A DNA stretch of 7,276 nucleotides. Source: Pseudanabaena sp. CAN_BIN31 (GTDB taxonomy: Bacteria > Cyanobacteriota > Cyanobacteriia > Pseudanabaenales > Pseudanabaenaceae). The position numbers were made by a program, and so were the translations under genes. Of the stretch, positions 1 through 5,869 are shown in pieces (position 1 is the first letter of the stretch; each line of letters begins with the position of its first letter). Location: NCBI GenBank assembly GCA_026785865.1, contig JAJAZG010000326.1:1-7276 (forward strand), given 5' to 3'. The notes below the pieces were generated by a model. That model was not told the DNA's origin. It saw only the letters and a list, made by a program, of their open reading frames with translations, and did no database searches.

Positions 1-6
1 CGAACT

Positions 7-78
7 CCTACAGGTACTTGATCAACTACAGGTACTGGAACAACTACAGGTACTGGAACAACTACAGGTACTGGAACA
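7..78 (+). repeat. Tandem 18-bp repeat, four units, coding for TTGTGT
   Basis: Units begin at 7, 25, 43 and 61. Units 2-4 are identical (ACTACAGGTACTGGAACA) and encode Thr-Thr-Gly-Thr-Gly-Thr. The first unit differs in three bases: CCT for ACT, and TGATCA for GGAACA. The latter change replaces Gly-Thr with a stop and Ser. The array probably continues to the left of the window. Uniform units without spacers show this is a coding minisatellite and not a CRISPR. It would encode a flexible, possibly glycosylated linker (inference). Confidence 0.9.
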
Positions 79-438
79 ACTACAACCAGTTACCTTGGCA
101 CTTGTAATGCTCAATGTCTAGCTGCCTACAAACCAGTTGATTTCAAGATGTATGGCTATGGCAGTACTACTACTAGAAACCCTCCTGAAATCTGCCTCAA
201 TGGTAATGACAATGTTGATGGTTTTATCTTGGCTCCTCGTTATGCGCTCGGTCGTAATGGTGGAACTACCTATACAGGTGCAGTTTGGGTAGGTCAATTT
301 ATGACTACTTGTGGTGTTGGTAATACCAAGCTGGGTATTATCCAAAAGGGGACATGGGATGATATTGGACTTACACCCAACCAATTGCCGCCATCTATAT
401 CATCAATCCAAACGTGGAATAGGAAGCAGGCGCAATAA
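22..438 (+). CDS. 3' end of a Thr-rich secreted/surface protein, possibly HpsA-like (5' truncated)
   Basis: This is the open C-terminal part of a larger protein cut by the window start. The frame opens in a Thr-Thr-Gly-Thr-Gly-Thr repeat and continues into a globular tail of about 115 residues with four Cys (a CNAQC pair, ICLNG, TTCGVG) and aromatic/Gly-rich stretches such as GAVWVGQF. It ends at TAA 436-438, 4 bp before the first prepilin gene, so it is the upstream member of that operon. In cyanobacterial hps loci, HpsA precedes the pseudopilins; position and the Thr-rich secreted character fit that family, but I cannot confirm homology from this tail. The same frame reads coherently upstream (PTGT) but meets TGA at 19-21, so the gene may be broken or the contig edge may carry an error. 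The first ATG after that stop is at 148, without a convincing Shine-Dalgarno sequence, and using it would drop the repeats; I do not regard it as the true start. Confidence 0.6.
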   Translation, partial: STTGTGTTTGTGTTTGTGTTTTSYLGTCNAQCLAAYKPVDFKMYGYGSTTTRNPPEICLNGNDNVDGFILAPRYALGRNGGTTYTGAVWVGQFMTTCGVGNTKLGIIQKGTWDDIGLTPNQLPPSISSIQTWNRKQAQ

Positions 439-442
439 GCTC

Positions 443-1519
443 ATGAAAGCAAAGACTAACTTTAAATTTGCCATGCTGTTGTCTCTCCGAGCTAGGCAGC
501 AGCATGGCTTCACTCTGATTGAAGTGATTGTGGCAATAGTGATTTTGTCTATCTTTACTTTGACAGCTCTGACTGCTTTGGTGGCTGGACTCAACCTAAA
601 GCTCAAAGCCAAACTAAACAATGAAGCCACCCTCTTAATCCAGCAAGATTTAGAACTAGTTCGTTATACAGCAACTCAACTTGGAATAGAAACAGTTACT
701 ACCGTACCCACTGCGCCTGCTAATGGAATTGGAGCAACAATAAGCGGTACAACAAATTTAAACTTAACAATCCTCATCGCTGACAATAATCAAGGTTTTC
801 CAACCACGGCAACTACTGGTAGTCAGCTAACAATAGGTGGTGAAACTACTGCTTATACTCTGACGACAATACCAACTTCAAATGCTACTTCCCTAGCAGT
901 TACAGTTAATCTAAGTAAAATTTATAGACGATTTAGCACAATTAGCGGCTCACCATTGACATTATCTACCTCATCCCCTATAAGCTCGATCACCGTAGCT
1001 GATGCTAGTGCATTTCAATCAGGTGATCGCATCGTCATAGGACCAGCTTCTGGGGTTATCTTCAGTGCGATCGTCAGTTCTATAAATACAACTACATCGC
1101 CTAATACAGTTTCTTTTGCTTCATTAACTCCTTCTACCGCTCAATCTTATGCTGTTGGTACTCGTGTGACAGCTTTACCTAGAGTTGGAGATGTTATTCC
1201 CAATACAGCACTCTGCACTAACATTGCTACAAGTTCTATAGATTCCTTAAAGAATATAGCAATACTTGGGGCTACCTCAATCGTAGTTACTACAACTACA
1301 ACACCTTCTCCTTTAGAAGTTGCTACTGCATCAACAGTTATCTTTAATCAAGAGGAAAAACCTAAGAGAGAATACAGACTTACTCGCAAAACGACAGCAG
1401 CTTCAACGACTACATTACAGATGGTTTATGGAGTTAGAGATACAGTTTTCTCAACAGGTACAGATTTGGCAACATTAACAACGGAGGTAATACCAAGTGT
1501 TACATTTCAATGCCCGTAG
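443..1519 (+). CDS. Type IV pilin-like pseudopilin (HpsB-like candidate), 358 aa
   Basis: This is a minor pilin/pseudopilin, made as a precursor, cleaved and N-methylated by prepilin peptidase, and then assembled by type IV pilus-like machinery. ATG 443 is chosen because it gives a 22-residue positively charged leader ending QQHG, followed by FTLIEVIVAIVILS, with cleavage after G22 and the conserved Glu at mature position 5 (E27). Starting farther upstream would add an unrelated overlap with the preceding gene. The hydrophobic N-helix (about residues 23-52) is followed by a helix with acidic and Gln residues (LLIQQDLELVRY) and a Thr/Ser-rich beta domain. That domain has two segments resembling surface-fibre repeats (GFPTTATTGSQLTIGGE and ITVADASAFQSGDRIVIG). 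Two Cys (C258, C357) could form a disulphide. It lies 4 bp after the upstream gene and overlaps the next by 23 bp, so translational coupling is likely. The Shine-Dalgarno sequence is weak. By position it would match HpsB of hps loci; the letter assignment is uncertain. Confidence 0.85.
   Translation: MKAKTNFKFAMLLSLRARQQHGFTLIEVIVAIVILSIFTLTALTALVAGLNLKLKAKLNNEATLLIQQDLELVRYTATQLGIETVTTVPTAPANGIGATISGTTNLNLTILIADNNQGFPTTATTGSQLTIGGETTAYTLTTIPTSNATSLAVTVNLSKIYRRFSTISGSPLTLSTSSPISSITVADASAFQSGDRIVIGPASGVIFSAIVSSINTTTSPNTVSFASLTPSTAQSYAVGTRVTALPRVGDVIPNTALCTNIATSSIDSLKNIAILGATSIVVTTTTTPSPLEVATASTVIFNQEEKPKREYRLTRKTTAASTTTLQMVYGVRDTVFSTGTDLATLTTEVIPSVTFQCP
1483..1487 (+). promoter_or_regulatory. 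Strong Shine-Dalgarno deciding the GTG start at 1497
   Basis: GGAGG lies inside the 3' end of the upstream pseudopilin gene, 9 nt before GTG 1497. It is the best ribosome binding site among the pilin genes and supports a non-ATG start that overlaps the upstream gene. Confidence 0.7.
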
Positions 1520-2132
1520 TAACTCCAAAGGATTTACCCTGATTGAACTATTAGTTGTCATGATCATGATTGGCATCCTCAGCGCGATCGCCGCACCATC
1601 ATTTTTAGGGCTACTCAATCGCAATCGAGTCAGCAATGCCACCATTCGCCTAAAGTCTGCCCTAGGAGAAGCTCAAGCTAACACTATCCGTATTGGTAAA
1701 GACTGTCAGTTTACTATTAACTTAGGTACAGGGTCTGCAACTACTCTCGTTGATACTACGACCACAACCACAACTATTAGTGGTGTCACAACCACAACGG
1801 CTACCCCTCGATGTTGGAGAACTGGTACAGAATCTTTTGCCGATACAAACGCAAGCTTCACCATCGTTAATCAAGATACGATTACACCGCTTACCCTAAC
1901 GACATTGCCGATTGGATTTGACTTTAAAGGAAGGATAACAACAGCAAGCACTTCCACTGGCGGCTCTGACACCAGAGCGATAGTTGTTTCTCTAGCAAAC
2001 ACAACATATCAGCGATGCGTAATGATTTCCTATCCTTTGGGAATTGTTCGCATGGGTACTTATGAAACTGCAACTGTAACTTCAGGTGGTAACTACCAAG
2101 GTGGCACAAGAAAATGCAAAATTGATGCTTAG
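1497..2132 (+). CDS. GspH/FimT-type pseudopilin, 211 aa, GTG start
   Basis: This is a small type IV pilin-like protein. The GTG at 1497 is the start: it is preceded by a strong Shine-Dalgarno GGAGG at 1483-1487 with 9-nt spacing, and any later ATG would remove the processing site. A short 12-residue leader (…NSKG) is followed by FTLIELLVVMIMIGILSAIAAPSF, with cleavage after G12 and Glu at mature position 5. The helix continues into NRNRVSNATIRLKSALGEAQ, the layout usual for GspH/FimT proteins (general secretion pseudopilin H-like). A Thr-only run (about residues 85-91) sits in the variable loop. The C-terminal part, RCVMISYPLGIVRMG ending in RKCKIDA, resembles the closing strands common in cyanobacterial FimT-like proteins. 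There are four Cys. The start lies inside the previous gene's last 23 bases in another frame, indicating translational coupling. It is probably the middle pseudopilin of an hps-type trio. Confidence 0.85.
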   Translation: MLHFNARSNSKGFTLIELLVVMIMIGILSAIAAPSFLGLLNRNRVSNATIRLKSALGEAQANTIRIGKDCQFTINLGTGSATTLVDTTTTTTTISGVTTTTATPRCWRTGTESFADTNASFTIVNQDTITPLTLTTLPIGFDFKGRITTASTSTGGSDTRAIVVSLANTTYQRCVMISYPLGIVRMGTYETATVTSGGNYQGGTRKCKIDA

Positions 2133-2199
2133 CTTCTAAGGATCAATTGTAGTGATGGAATCAAGACAATTTGAAAAAGGGAAATACAAGGAAAATACT

Positions 2200-3258
2200 A
2201 TGTCATTAAGTAAGTATTCAAATTCATTCAGTTCTGACAAAATATTCCACAAAAAGTTGTTATTTAACATTTTGCAGAAGCGCCAAAATAAAGAGCAAGG
2301 TTTTACCCTAATCGAGCTTCTTGTGGCTATGGCGATCTTGACTATAGTTGTGGGAATGACAGGCACAGGACTCCTATTTATTATAAGTACCAATACAAAA
2401 TCAGATATACAAATAACTCAACAAGCAAATCTGCGCCGAGCAGCAGATTTTATCTCCGATGAAATCAAAGCCGCTAGCGTAGTCAGCACAACTGCTCCTA
2501 ATCCTGTATGGATTACAGGTGGCTTTACAACAACTGGCACCACAACAACTGGAATAAATCCTGTGGGAACTGACCCGTCAGCAAAACTCTATTTAGAAAT
2601 TCCAATACCAATTGAGCCTTTTCCACCAAGTACATCAATTACATCAAGTACGACTCTCACAATTAAAAATCACGGACTCACTAAGGGTAACGCCATTAAG
2701 TTCTCTGGGACTGGACTCCCTTCAGGAATCAACACTACAGAAACTTATTATATAAAAACTCTACCCACTGCCAATCCCAACAATACTTTTACGGTCGTAA
2801 AGGTAGACCCTTTATCAAGCACTGCTACTGATATTTCTTTTACTGTTCCTGCAACTCCTCTAACTACCCCCGTCACACCCCCACCCATTCCAAGCTTCGC
2901 AATCCGTCGTCTAGTTATGTACTACACAGCCAAGCTTACGACTGCTGACGAAACTAAATGGAAAGGACCAAACGTTTTATATCGAGCCACAGGTAATTGC
3001 ACGTCTAGTAATCTTACTACATATACCTCAGATGCTATAAATTGCCTAGTTATGGTTGATTCTTTAATTTTGCCGACTACTTCGCCGATTATTACTTCGC
3101 CATTTACAGTCACAACTACCCCCAGCCCCAATACTCTAACTATCAACGGACAAATCTGCACACCAGCTTCCATGCTAAACACCTGTCCATCCCCATCCCC
3201 AACCCCAGACCTAACCTCTGTCACAGTCCAAGCAGTCTCAAGAGCAACTTTGAAGTAA
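2200..3258 (+). CDS. PilW-like pseudopilin (HpsC-like candidate), 352 aa
   Basis: This is the third prepilin-like protein of the cluster. ATG 2200 is preferred because AAGGAA (2188-2193) precedes it by 6 nt; GTG 2152 (AAGGA, 9-nt spacing) and ATG 2155 are in-frame alternatives adding 15-16 residues. From 2200 the leader is long (34 residues, basic) and ends KEQG before FTLIELLVAMAILTIVVGMTG, with cleavage after G34 and Glu at mature position 5. Next comes the helix QANLRRAADFISDEIKAA, typical of PilW/GspJ-like pseudopilins. Residues about 144-217 form an inserted beta module (NHGLTKGNAIKFSGTGLP…TYYI…NTFTV) resembling phage tail-fibre repeats. After Pro-rich linkers, AIRRLVMYYTAK resumes the pseudopilin fold. 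The C-terminus is Pro/Ser/Thr-rich and ends in a VTVQA strand. There are four Cys. It closes the operon just before the terminator at 3301. Confidence 0.8.
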   Translation: MSLSKYSNSFSSDKIFHKKLLFNILQKRQNKEQGFTLIELLVAMAILTIVVGMTGTGLLFIISTNTKSDIQITQQANLRRAADFISDEIKAASVVSTTAPNPVWITGGFTTTGTTTTGINPVGTDPSAKLYLEIPIPIEPFPPSTSITSSTTLTIKNHGLTKGNAIKFSGTGLPSGINTTETYYIKTLPTANPNNTFTVVKVDPLSSTATDISFTVPATPLTTPVTPPPIPSFAIRRLVMYYTAKLTTADETKWKGPNVLYRATGNCTSSNLTTYTSDAINCLVMVDSLILPTTSPIITSPFTVTTTPSPNTLTINGQICTPASMLNTCPSPSPTPDLTSVTVQAVSRATLK

Positions 3259-3300
3259 AAACAAAGTCTAAAAACCGAGAGTTTTCAATAACCAGAAACC

Positions 3301-3340
3301 AAAAAGCTGTGGCGATCGCCACAGCTTTTTGAGTTTTATT
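3301..3340 (+). terminator. Intrinsic terminator of the pseudopilin operon, HIP1 at its apex
   Basis: Bases 3301-3330 form a perfect 30-bp palindrome (AAAAAGCTGTGGC, then GATC, then the mirror arm). Folding leaves a GC-rich stem followed by TTTTT and GAGTTTTATT. The flanking A and T tracts could make it work in both directions, but only plus-strand transcription reaches it here. It begins 42 bp after the stop of the last pseudopilin gene and separates the operon from the kinase gene. The centre of the stem is the HIP1 octamer. Confidence 0.85.
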
Positions 3341-3392
3341 ACACATAATCAGTCAAATGTGGTATAGAGTAGCAACCACAGAATTTCCTTAT

Positions 3393-3421
3393 TTGTAAAT
3401 GTTAATCTACAGAAATATAGT
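3393..3421 (+). promoter_or_regulatory. Candidate sigma70-type promoter for the kinase gene
   Basis: The -35-like TTGTAA (3393-3398, 4 of 6 to consensus) and -10-like TATAGT (3416-3421, 5 of 6) are separated by exactly 17 bp. They lie after the pilin terminator and about 160 bp upstream of the kinase ATG. The rest of the 323-bp gap is A-rich and holds no convincing gene; the partial hairpin TGTGGT (3358-3363) / ACCACA (3375-3380) just upstream is too short to interpret. Confidence 0.45.
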
Positions 3422-3581
3422 AACCACCTCTATCAAAAAATAACAAACCCTCAGATAAAGATGCTCAAACAAAAACTTAAAAAAACAAACTAAAGGATAC
3501 AAAGCCTGACCCAGAAAGATAAACCAGTGCCAACAAGATGACAGTCAATATCCTGAGCCTATAACTAGAGAGGCGATCGCC

Positions 3582-5252
3582 ATGGCAGCCAAAGTACTCG
3601 ATGGACGCTACAAGTTAATTAAACAAATCGGTGCAGGTGGCTTTGGGCATACATTTATCGCTAGAGATATGCGCCGACCTGGATCACCCCCCTGTATCGT
3701 CAAGCAACTTAAACCAGCTAGCGACGATGCCAACTTTATTCGCGAAGCAAGACGACTATTTAACACCGAAGCTGAAACCCTAGAAAAACTCGGTAGACAC
3801 GACCAAATCCCGCAACTGCTTGCTTATTTTGAAGAAGACAAGCAATTTTTTTTGGTGCAAGAATTTGTAGAAGGGCGATCGCTCTATGATGAACTGAAAG
3901 CACCATTGCCTAAGGTGTCAGATTTAGATAACGCACCTCAAGATCCCATTCTTGCCGAACTTGCCAATATTGATGCACCATTCAGAGGCACACAACTGGG
4001 CGAAGTTGAAGTTCTCAAAATCTTGAAAGATGTTCTTGAAGTTTTAGAATTTGTCCATTCAGAAGGAGTAATTCATCGCGACATTAAGCCAGACAATTTA
4101 ATCAGGCGCAAGAAAGATCGCAAAATTGTATTAATTGATTTTGGCGCAGTCAGAGCCATGCAAAATACCAACACGCGACTAACTGCCAATGAAGAAGGAG
4201 AATCGCGATTTACTATCACCATTGGCACACCTGGCTATATGCCCAGTGAGCAATGTGCGGGTCGCCCGACTTACAATAGTGATATTTACGCTTTGGGAAT
4301 GGTTGCGATTAAGGCTCTTACAGGATCTGATCCCGCCGATTTACCCACCGATCGCGCCACAGGTGAACTAGTCTGGCGCGATAAAGCCAAGGTCAGCAAT
4401 GGCTTAGCAATGGTCTTGACACGCATGGTTCGCTACCAATATACACAGCGCTATCAGTCAGTGCGTGAAGTTAATCAAGGTATCACCACCCTTGCAACGA
4501 TGAACGAGGTGGAGCGTCAAGCAACTACAAGCAAGATCGTCAGGTCAACGATTCTGACTGGGACTGAGAATTTAACTAGCTCTAATGCTGCTGCTTCCTC
4601 CGAATTTAATTCTCAAACTCGTCGGTCAGTGCCTGTTTCTTCTTCGGCTAAATCTAACTCAGGAGTTCTATCTCTATTTGGTGGGCTATTAGCAGTAGTG
4701 GCGGTGATTAGTGCCTTTGCTTTGCCAGCGATGATCCGAAATAATCAGACCTCAATAATTGGCAATAATCGACCAATTCCTAAAAAGCCGATCGTAATTG
4801 AAGCTAATCCTAGTCAACCACCCATTCTCACTTCCATTGAGCCAGTAAATCAAGTTATAAATTTAGAAGCTAATAAAGAGTCCTTGATTATTCCTAATAA
4901 AATGGTGGGGAATGCTACTCACACTTATACAATCCAAGCTAAATCTGGTCAATCACTCAGTGCCGAGATTACAGGCAGTGGATTATTAATCACTGTGCTG
5001 AATGCTCAAGGTATAGCTCTGTCTGATGCTGTGAATGTTGTGAACGCAAAGGTGCGAATTGTCGCCGATGGAACCTATACAGTTCAGTTAAAGGGGATAG
5101 GAGGTGCGGTCGAGAGTCCCTATCAATTAAAACTTGTGCTTAAGGATATAGCGATCGCAGCTCCATTAGCTTCTCCTCCATTAGTTGCACCAACTCCAAC
5201 AACAGCAAGCCCTGCGCCTAAGCCGCCCCAAATCGAAATCAAAGTCAAGTAG
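3582..5252 (+). CDS. Membrane-anchored Hanks-type Ser/Thr protein kinase, 556 aa
   Basis: It transfers phosphate from ATP to Ser/Thr of target proteins; the targets are unknown. Kinase motifs in order: glycine loop GAGGFG (17-22), catalytic Lys in VKQLKP (K41), probable alphaC Glu E63, HRDIKPDN (165-172; catalytic D167, N172), DFG (186-188), GTPGYMPSEQ (215-224, the usual cyanobacterial form of the APE region), and SDIYALG (233-239). All catalytic residues are present, so it should be active. About 30 residues (106-139) are inserted between the hinge and helix E, longer than I expect for this family. A Ser/Thr-rich linker leads to a transmembrane helix (about 362-385), then a Pro-rich stalk and a beta domain (about 425-525) resembling the PPC fold (VNLEANKESLIIP… HTYTIQAKSGQSL… GTYTVQL), and finally a Pro/Ala tail. 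The topology implies external sensing and a cytoplasmic kinase. The start has AGAGAGG 8 nt upstream, and a HIP1 site fills the spacer. It is separated from the pilin operon by a terminator. Confidence 0.9.
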   Translation: MAAKVLDGRYKLIKQIGAGGFGHTFIARDMRRPGSPPCIVKQLKPASDDANFIREARRLFNTEAETLEKLGRHDQIPQLLAYFEEDKQFFLVQEFVEGRSLYDELKAPLPKVSDLDNAPQDPILAELANIDAPFRGTQLGEVEVLKILKDVLEVLEFVHSEGVIHRDIKPDNLIRRKKDRKIVLIDFGAVRAMQNTNTRLTANEEGESRFTITIGTPGYMPSEQCAGRPTYNSDIYALGMVAIKALTGSDPADLPTDRATGELVWRDKAKVSNGLAMVLTRMVRYQYTQRYQSVREVNQGITTLATMNEVERQATTSKIVRSTILTGTENLTSSNAAASSEFNSQTRRSVPVSSSAKSNSGVLSLFGGLLAVVAVISAFALPAMIRNNQTSIIGNNRPIPKKPIVIEANPSQPPILTSIEPVNQVINLEANKESLIIPNKMVGNATHTYTIQAKSGQSLSAEITGSGLLITVLNAQGIALSDAVNVVNAKVRIVADGTYTVQLKGIGGAVESPYQLKLVLKDIAIAAPLASPPLVAPTPTTASPAPKPPQIEIKVK

Positions 5253-5319
5253 GGGTTTAGCATTTGCGCCACAATATCTCAATTCATCACCGAAATCTCA
5301 CTCCGCAAATGCTAAACCC
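5249..5319. repeat. MITE/REP-like inverted repeat A after the kinase gene
   Basis: A perfect 16-bp inverted repeat, GGGTTTAGCATTTGCG (5253-5268) and its complement (5304-5319), encloses 35 nt. The left end reads GTAGGGG from 5249, and its TAG is the kinase stop codon (5250-5252), so the element abuts or defines the end of the kinase gene. Short non-coding inverted repeats of this style are common in cyanobacterial intergenic regions. The stem could also help terminate kinase transcription, although no T tract follows. Confidence 0.6.
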
Positions 5320-5352
5320 TCTTCGTCTTAAACGATAAATTGTCCCTGCCTT

Positions 5353-5429
5353 GTAAGGTTTGGGCAAAGTATTCCCGAATAAAGACATCTTAGAATTTGT
5401 AAGTATCGGTGGGAATGCTTTGCCCCTAC
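5353..5429. repeat. MITE/REP-like inverted repeat B
   Basis: Inverted arms GGGCAAAGTATTCCC (5362-5376) and GGGAATGCTTTGCCC (5411-5425) match with one G-T-type mismatch and enclose 34 nt. The right outer end reads CCCCTAC and the left outer end begins GTA with about six extra bases before the match, as if the left edge were degraded. Sequences with a GTAGGGGCAAAGCATT-like end are, to my recollection, widespread in cyanobacterial genomes. It has no coding potential. Confidence 0.55.
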
Positions 5430-5486
5430 TAATATCAATATATCTTCTGGTCAATTGTCTATCTTGGTGTTTTTATTGTCAGAAAT

Positions 5487-5551
5487 CGCCCAATTCAAAG
5501 AGGTAGATAGAACGCTTTGCGTTCTATCTACCTCTTTGAATCACGCCCAAT
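5487..5551. repeat. Hairpin element with 23-bp stem, flanked by 8-bp direct repeats
   Basis: Bases 5493-5515 pair perfectly with 5519-5541 around a TTT loop. The direct repeat CGCCCAAT occurs at 5487-5494 and again at 5544-5551, on either side of the hairpin, as expected for a target-site duplication. The right arm ends in the stop codon of the DUF3288 gene (TCA at 5541-5543 on the plus strand). The hairpin could act as that gene's transcription end or 3' stabilising structure, but no clear T tract follows it on the minus strand. Confidence 0.7.
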
Positions 5552-5828
5552 CGTCTTGTCCTTCGCCCTCGGCCATATAAACTTTACCGATCGCATGAAT
5601 ATCTCTAGTTTTAGCAAATAAAACTTCTTCAGTTAATTGCCAATTATTAAGAACCTTCAGCAAATCAGCCTGAATATCCCGCGCTCCCACAAAATCTTTA
5701 TAGCGGATGATTAAACGACCTAGCTCGGCATAATCGCGATTTTTTGGCGCTGTTTGCGTCAATAACTCATTCGCGATTTGTCGATCTTTGGTGTATTGAG
5801 GATGTCTCTGATCTTTTGATTCTGCCAT
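5541..5828 (-). CDS. DUF3288 family protein, 95 aa
   Basis: This is a small soluble cyanobacterial protein of unknown function, recognised from the family pattern: an N-terminal KDQRHPQYTKDRQIANELL segment, then LGRLIIRYKDFVGARDIQADL, NNWQLTEEVLFAKTR and a short acidic tail ending DDWA. The length (95 aa) is normal for the family as I know it, and no signal peptide or membrane helix is seen. The ATG at 5828-5826 is the only sensible start and keeps the conserved N-terminus, yet it is preceded by T-rich sequence without a Shine-Dalgarno motif. The gene follows the 395-aa gene on the same strand after 41 bp containing an intrinsic terminator, so it probably relies on read-through or its own promoter. 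The stop codon is the junction with the 5493-5541 hairpin. No catalytic residues can be assigned. Confidence 0.85.
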   Translation of the reverse strand: MAESKDQRHPQYTKDRQIANELLTQTAPKNRDYAELGRLIIRYKDFVGARDIQADLLKVLNNWQLTEEVLFAKTRDIHAIGKVYMAEGEGQDDWA

Positions 5829-5840
5829 AAAAAAATCAAT

Positions 5841-5869
5841 AATAAAAAAGGCGCAAAGCGCCGTCTTTA
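5841..5869 (-). terminator. Compact intrinsic terminator after the 395-aa gene
   Basis: Read on the minus strand, GGCGC-TTT-GCGCC (5862-5850) is followed at once by six T (5849-5844). The surrounding AATAAA/TTTATT can extend the stem. It begins within 10 bases of the stop codon at 5870-5872. Because the next gene starts only 16 bp farther on, at 5828, it may act as a partial terminator or attenuator. Confidence 0.75.

Noticed and set aside
1..78. CRISPR array
   Set aside because: The 18-bp units are directly adjacent without spacers and are in frame with the following gene.
118..384. Minus-strand ORF of 88 aa opposite the first gene
   Set aside because: It lies wholly opposite the coherent plus-strand frame ending at 438, has no ribosome binding site and has low-complexity Thr/Ser content derived from the opposite strand.
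311..442. N-terminal extension of the first pseudopilin to an upstream ATG at 311
   Set aside because: It would overlap 128 bp of the preceding gene in another frame and place 44 extra residues before a normal prepilin leader.
2922..3224. Minus-strand ORF of 100 aa inside the third pseudopilin gene
   Set aside because: It is a shadow of a well-supported pseudopilin reading frame; its Val/Gly-rich sequence mirrors Thr/Pro codons.
3538..3564. Eight-codon ORF (MTVNILSL) upstream of the kinase as a leader peptide
   Set aside because: It has no Shine-Dalgarno sequence and no attenuator structure between it and the kinase start; such short ORFs occur by chance.
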